A stretch of 7,735 bases of DNA, from contig CAAFRW010000112.1 in the NCBI GenBank assembly GCA_900765575.1, positions 1 to 7,735 of the forward strand, given 5' to 3'. This stretch comes from Bacteroidaceae bacterium (GTDB taxonomy: Bacteria; Bacteroidota; Bacteroidia; Bacteroidales; Bacteroidaceae). The notes under the pieces were generated by a model, which did no database searches, was not told the origin of the DNA, and was given only the letters and a program-made list of their open reading frames with translations. Shown here one piece after another: positions 7,586 to 7,735 of the stretch. The stretch's first letter is position 1, and every line of letters begins with the position of its first letter. The position numbers and the translations under genes were made by a program.

Positions 7586-7735
7586 ATGAATAATAAAAAG
7601 AAAATACTATTTGTCTGCCTCGGCAACATCTGCCGTTCCTCTACTGCAGAAGAAGTAATGCGTACGATATTGAAGCGTGCCGGAATGGAAAAAGAGATAA
7701 AGGTCGATTCGGCCGGACTCATCAGTTACCATGAA
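7586..7735 (+). CDS. low-molecular-weight protein tyrosine phosphatase, N-terminal 50 residues, cut by the right window edge
   Basis: Family members remove phosphate from protein tyrosines, often partnering tyrosine kinases that control polysaccharide export; some act on other phosphoesters. The visible part shows a short Lys-rich start, a beta strand ILFV, and the phosphate-binding loop C11-LGNI-C16-R17-S18, the CX5R signature with Cys11 as nucleophile. A helix AEEVMRTILKRAG (21-33) and the strand VDSAGL (40-45) follow, both typical. After CRS the usual Pro is replaced by Ser-Thr (CRSSTAEE). The family is about 150-160 residues long, so about two thirds lies outside, including the expected C-terminal DPY acid loop. 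The start at 7586 is the only ATG placing the P-loop at its normal depth; the ATG at 7573 reaches a stop at once. The gene is separated from the upstream operon by 189 bases, so it may be independently transcribed. Neighbouring capsule or exopolysaccharide genes cannot be assessed from this window. Confidence 0.92.
   Translation, partial: MNNKKKILFVCLGNICRSSTAEEVMRTILKRAGMEKEIKVDSAGLISYHE

Overview
This window looks like a core, housekeeping piece of a Bacteroidales chromosome, most likely Bacteroides or a close relative. The evidence is a moderate G+C content, no strong Shine-Dalgarno sequences ahead of starts, TAnnTTTG-type -7 promoter elements between divergent genes, and family variants typical of Bacteroidota. 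One such variant is a glutamyl-tRNA synthetase with extra residues after KLSKR and no zinc cysteines. Genus-level placement is inference from protein character and was not tested by a search.

Layout: the left part (1-2033) is transcribed leftwards. It holds gltX (glutamyl-tRNA synthetase) and, 13 bases downstream, the start of waaA/kdtA (Kdo transferase), which runs off the left edge after 160 codons. A 121-base divergent intergenic region (2034-2154) carries a likely promoter for each direction. The rightward unit (2155-7396) is three tightly packed genes with gaps of 3 and 4 bases: a PgpH-type membrane HD phosphodiesterase (c-di-AMP hydrolase family), the primosomal helicase PriA, and a YcdX-like PHP-domain metallophosphatase. 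A 189-base gap (7397-7585) contains a bulged 12-bp inverted repeat, possibly a weak terminator or leader structure, and an overlapping 18-codon ORF of doubtful reality. A low-molecular-weight protein tyrosine phosphatase then begins at 7586 and is cut by the right edge after 50 codons.

How the genes work together: gltX supplies Glu-tRNA, and waaA attaches Kdo to lipid A at the inner membrane, so the leftward unit pairs translation with outer-membrane lipid synthesis. The rightward unit joins second-messenger breakdown, replication restart and a phosphatase of unknown substrate. Tight spacing implies co-transcription, but the sequence does not show a shared pathway.

I found no mobile element, CRISPR array, tRNA/rRNA gene, phage gene or defence system. 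I do not think the window contains an undescribed system. The most useful second looks are the operon pairing of a c-di-AMP hydrolase with priA and a PHP phosphatase, and the hairpin/short-ORF leader before the tyrosine phosphatase.
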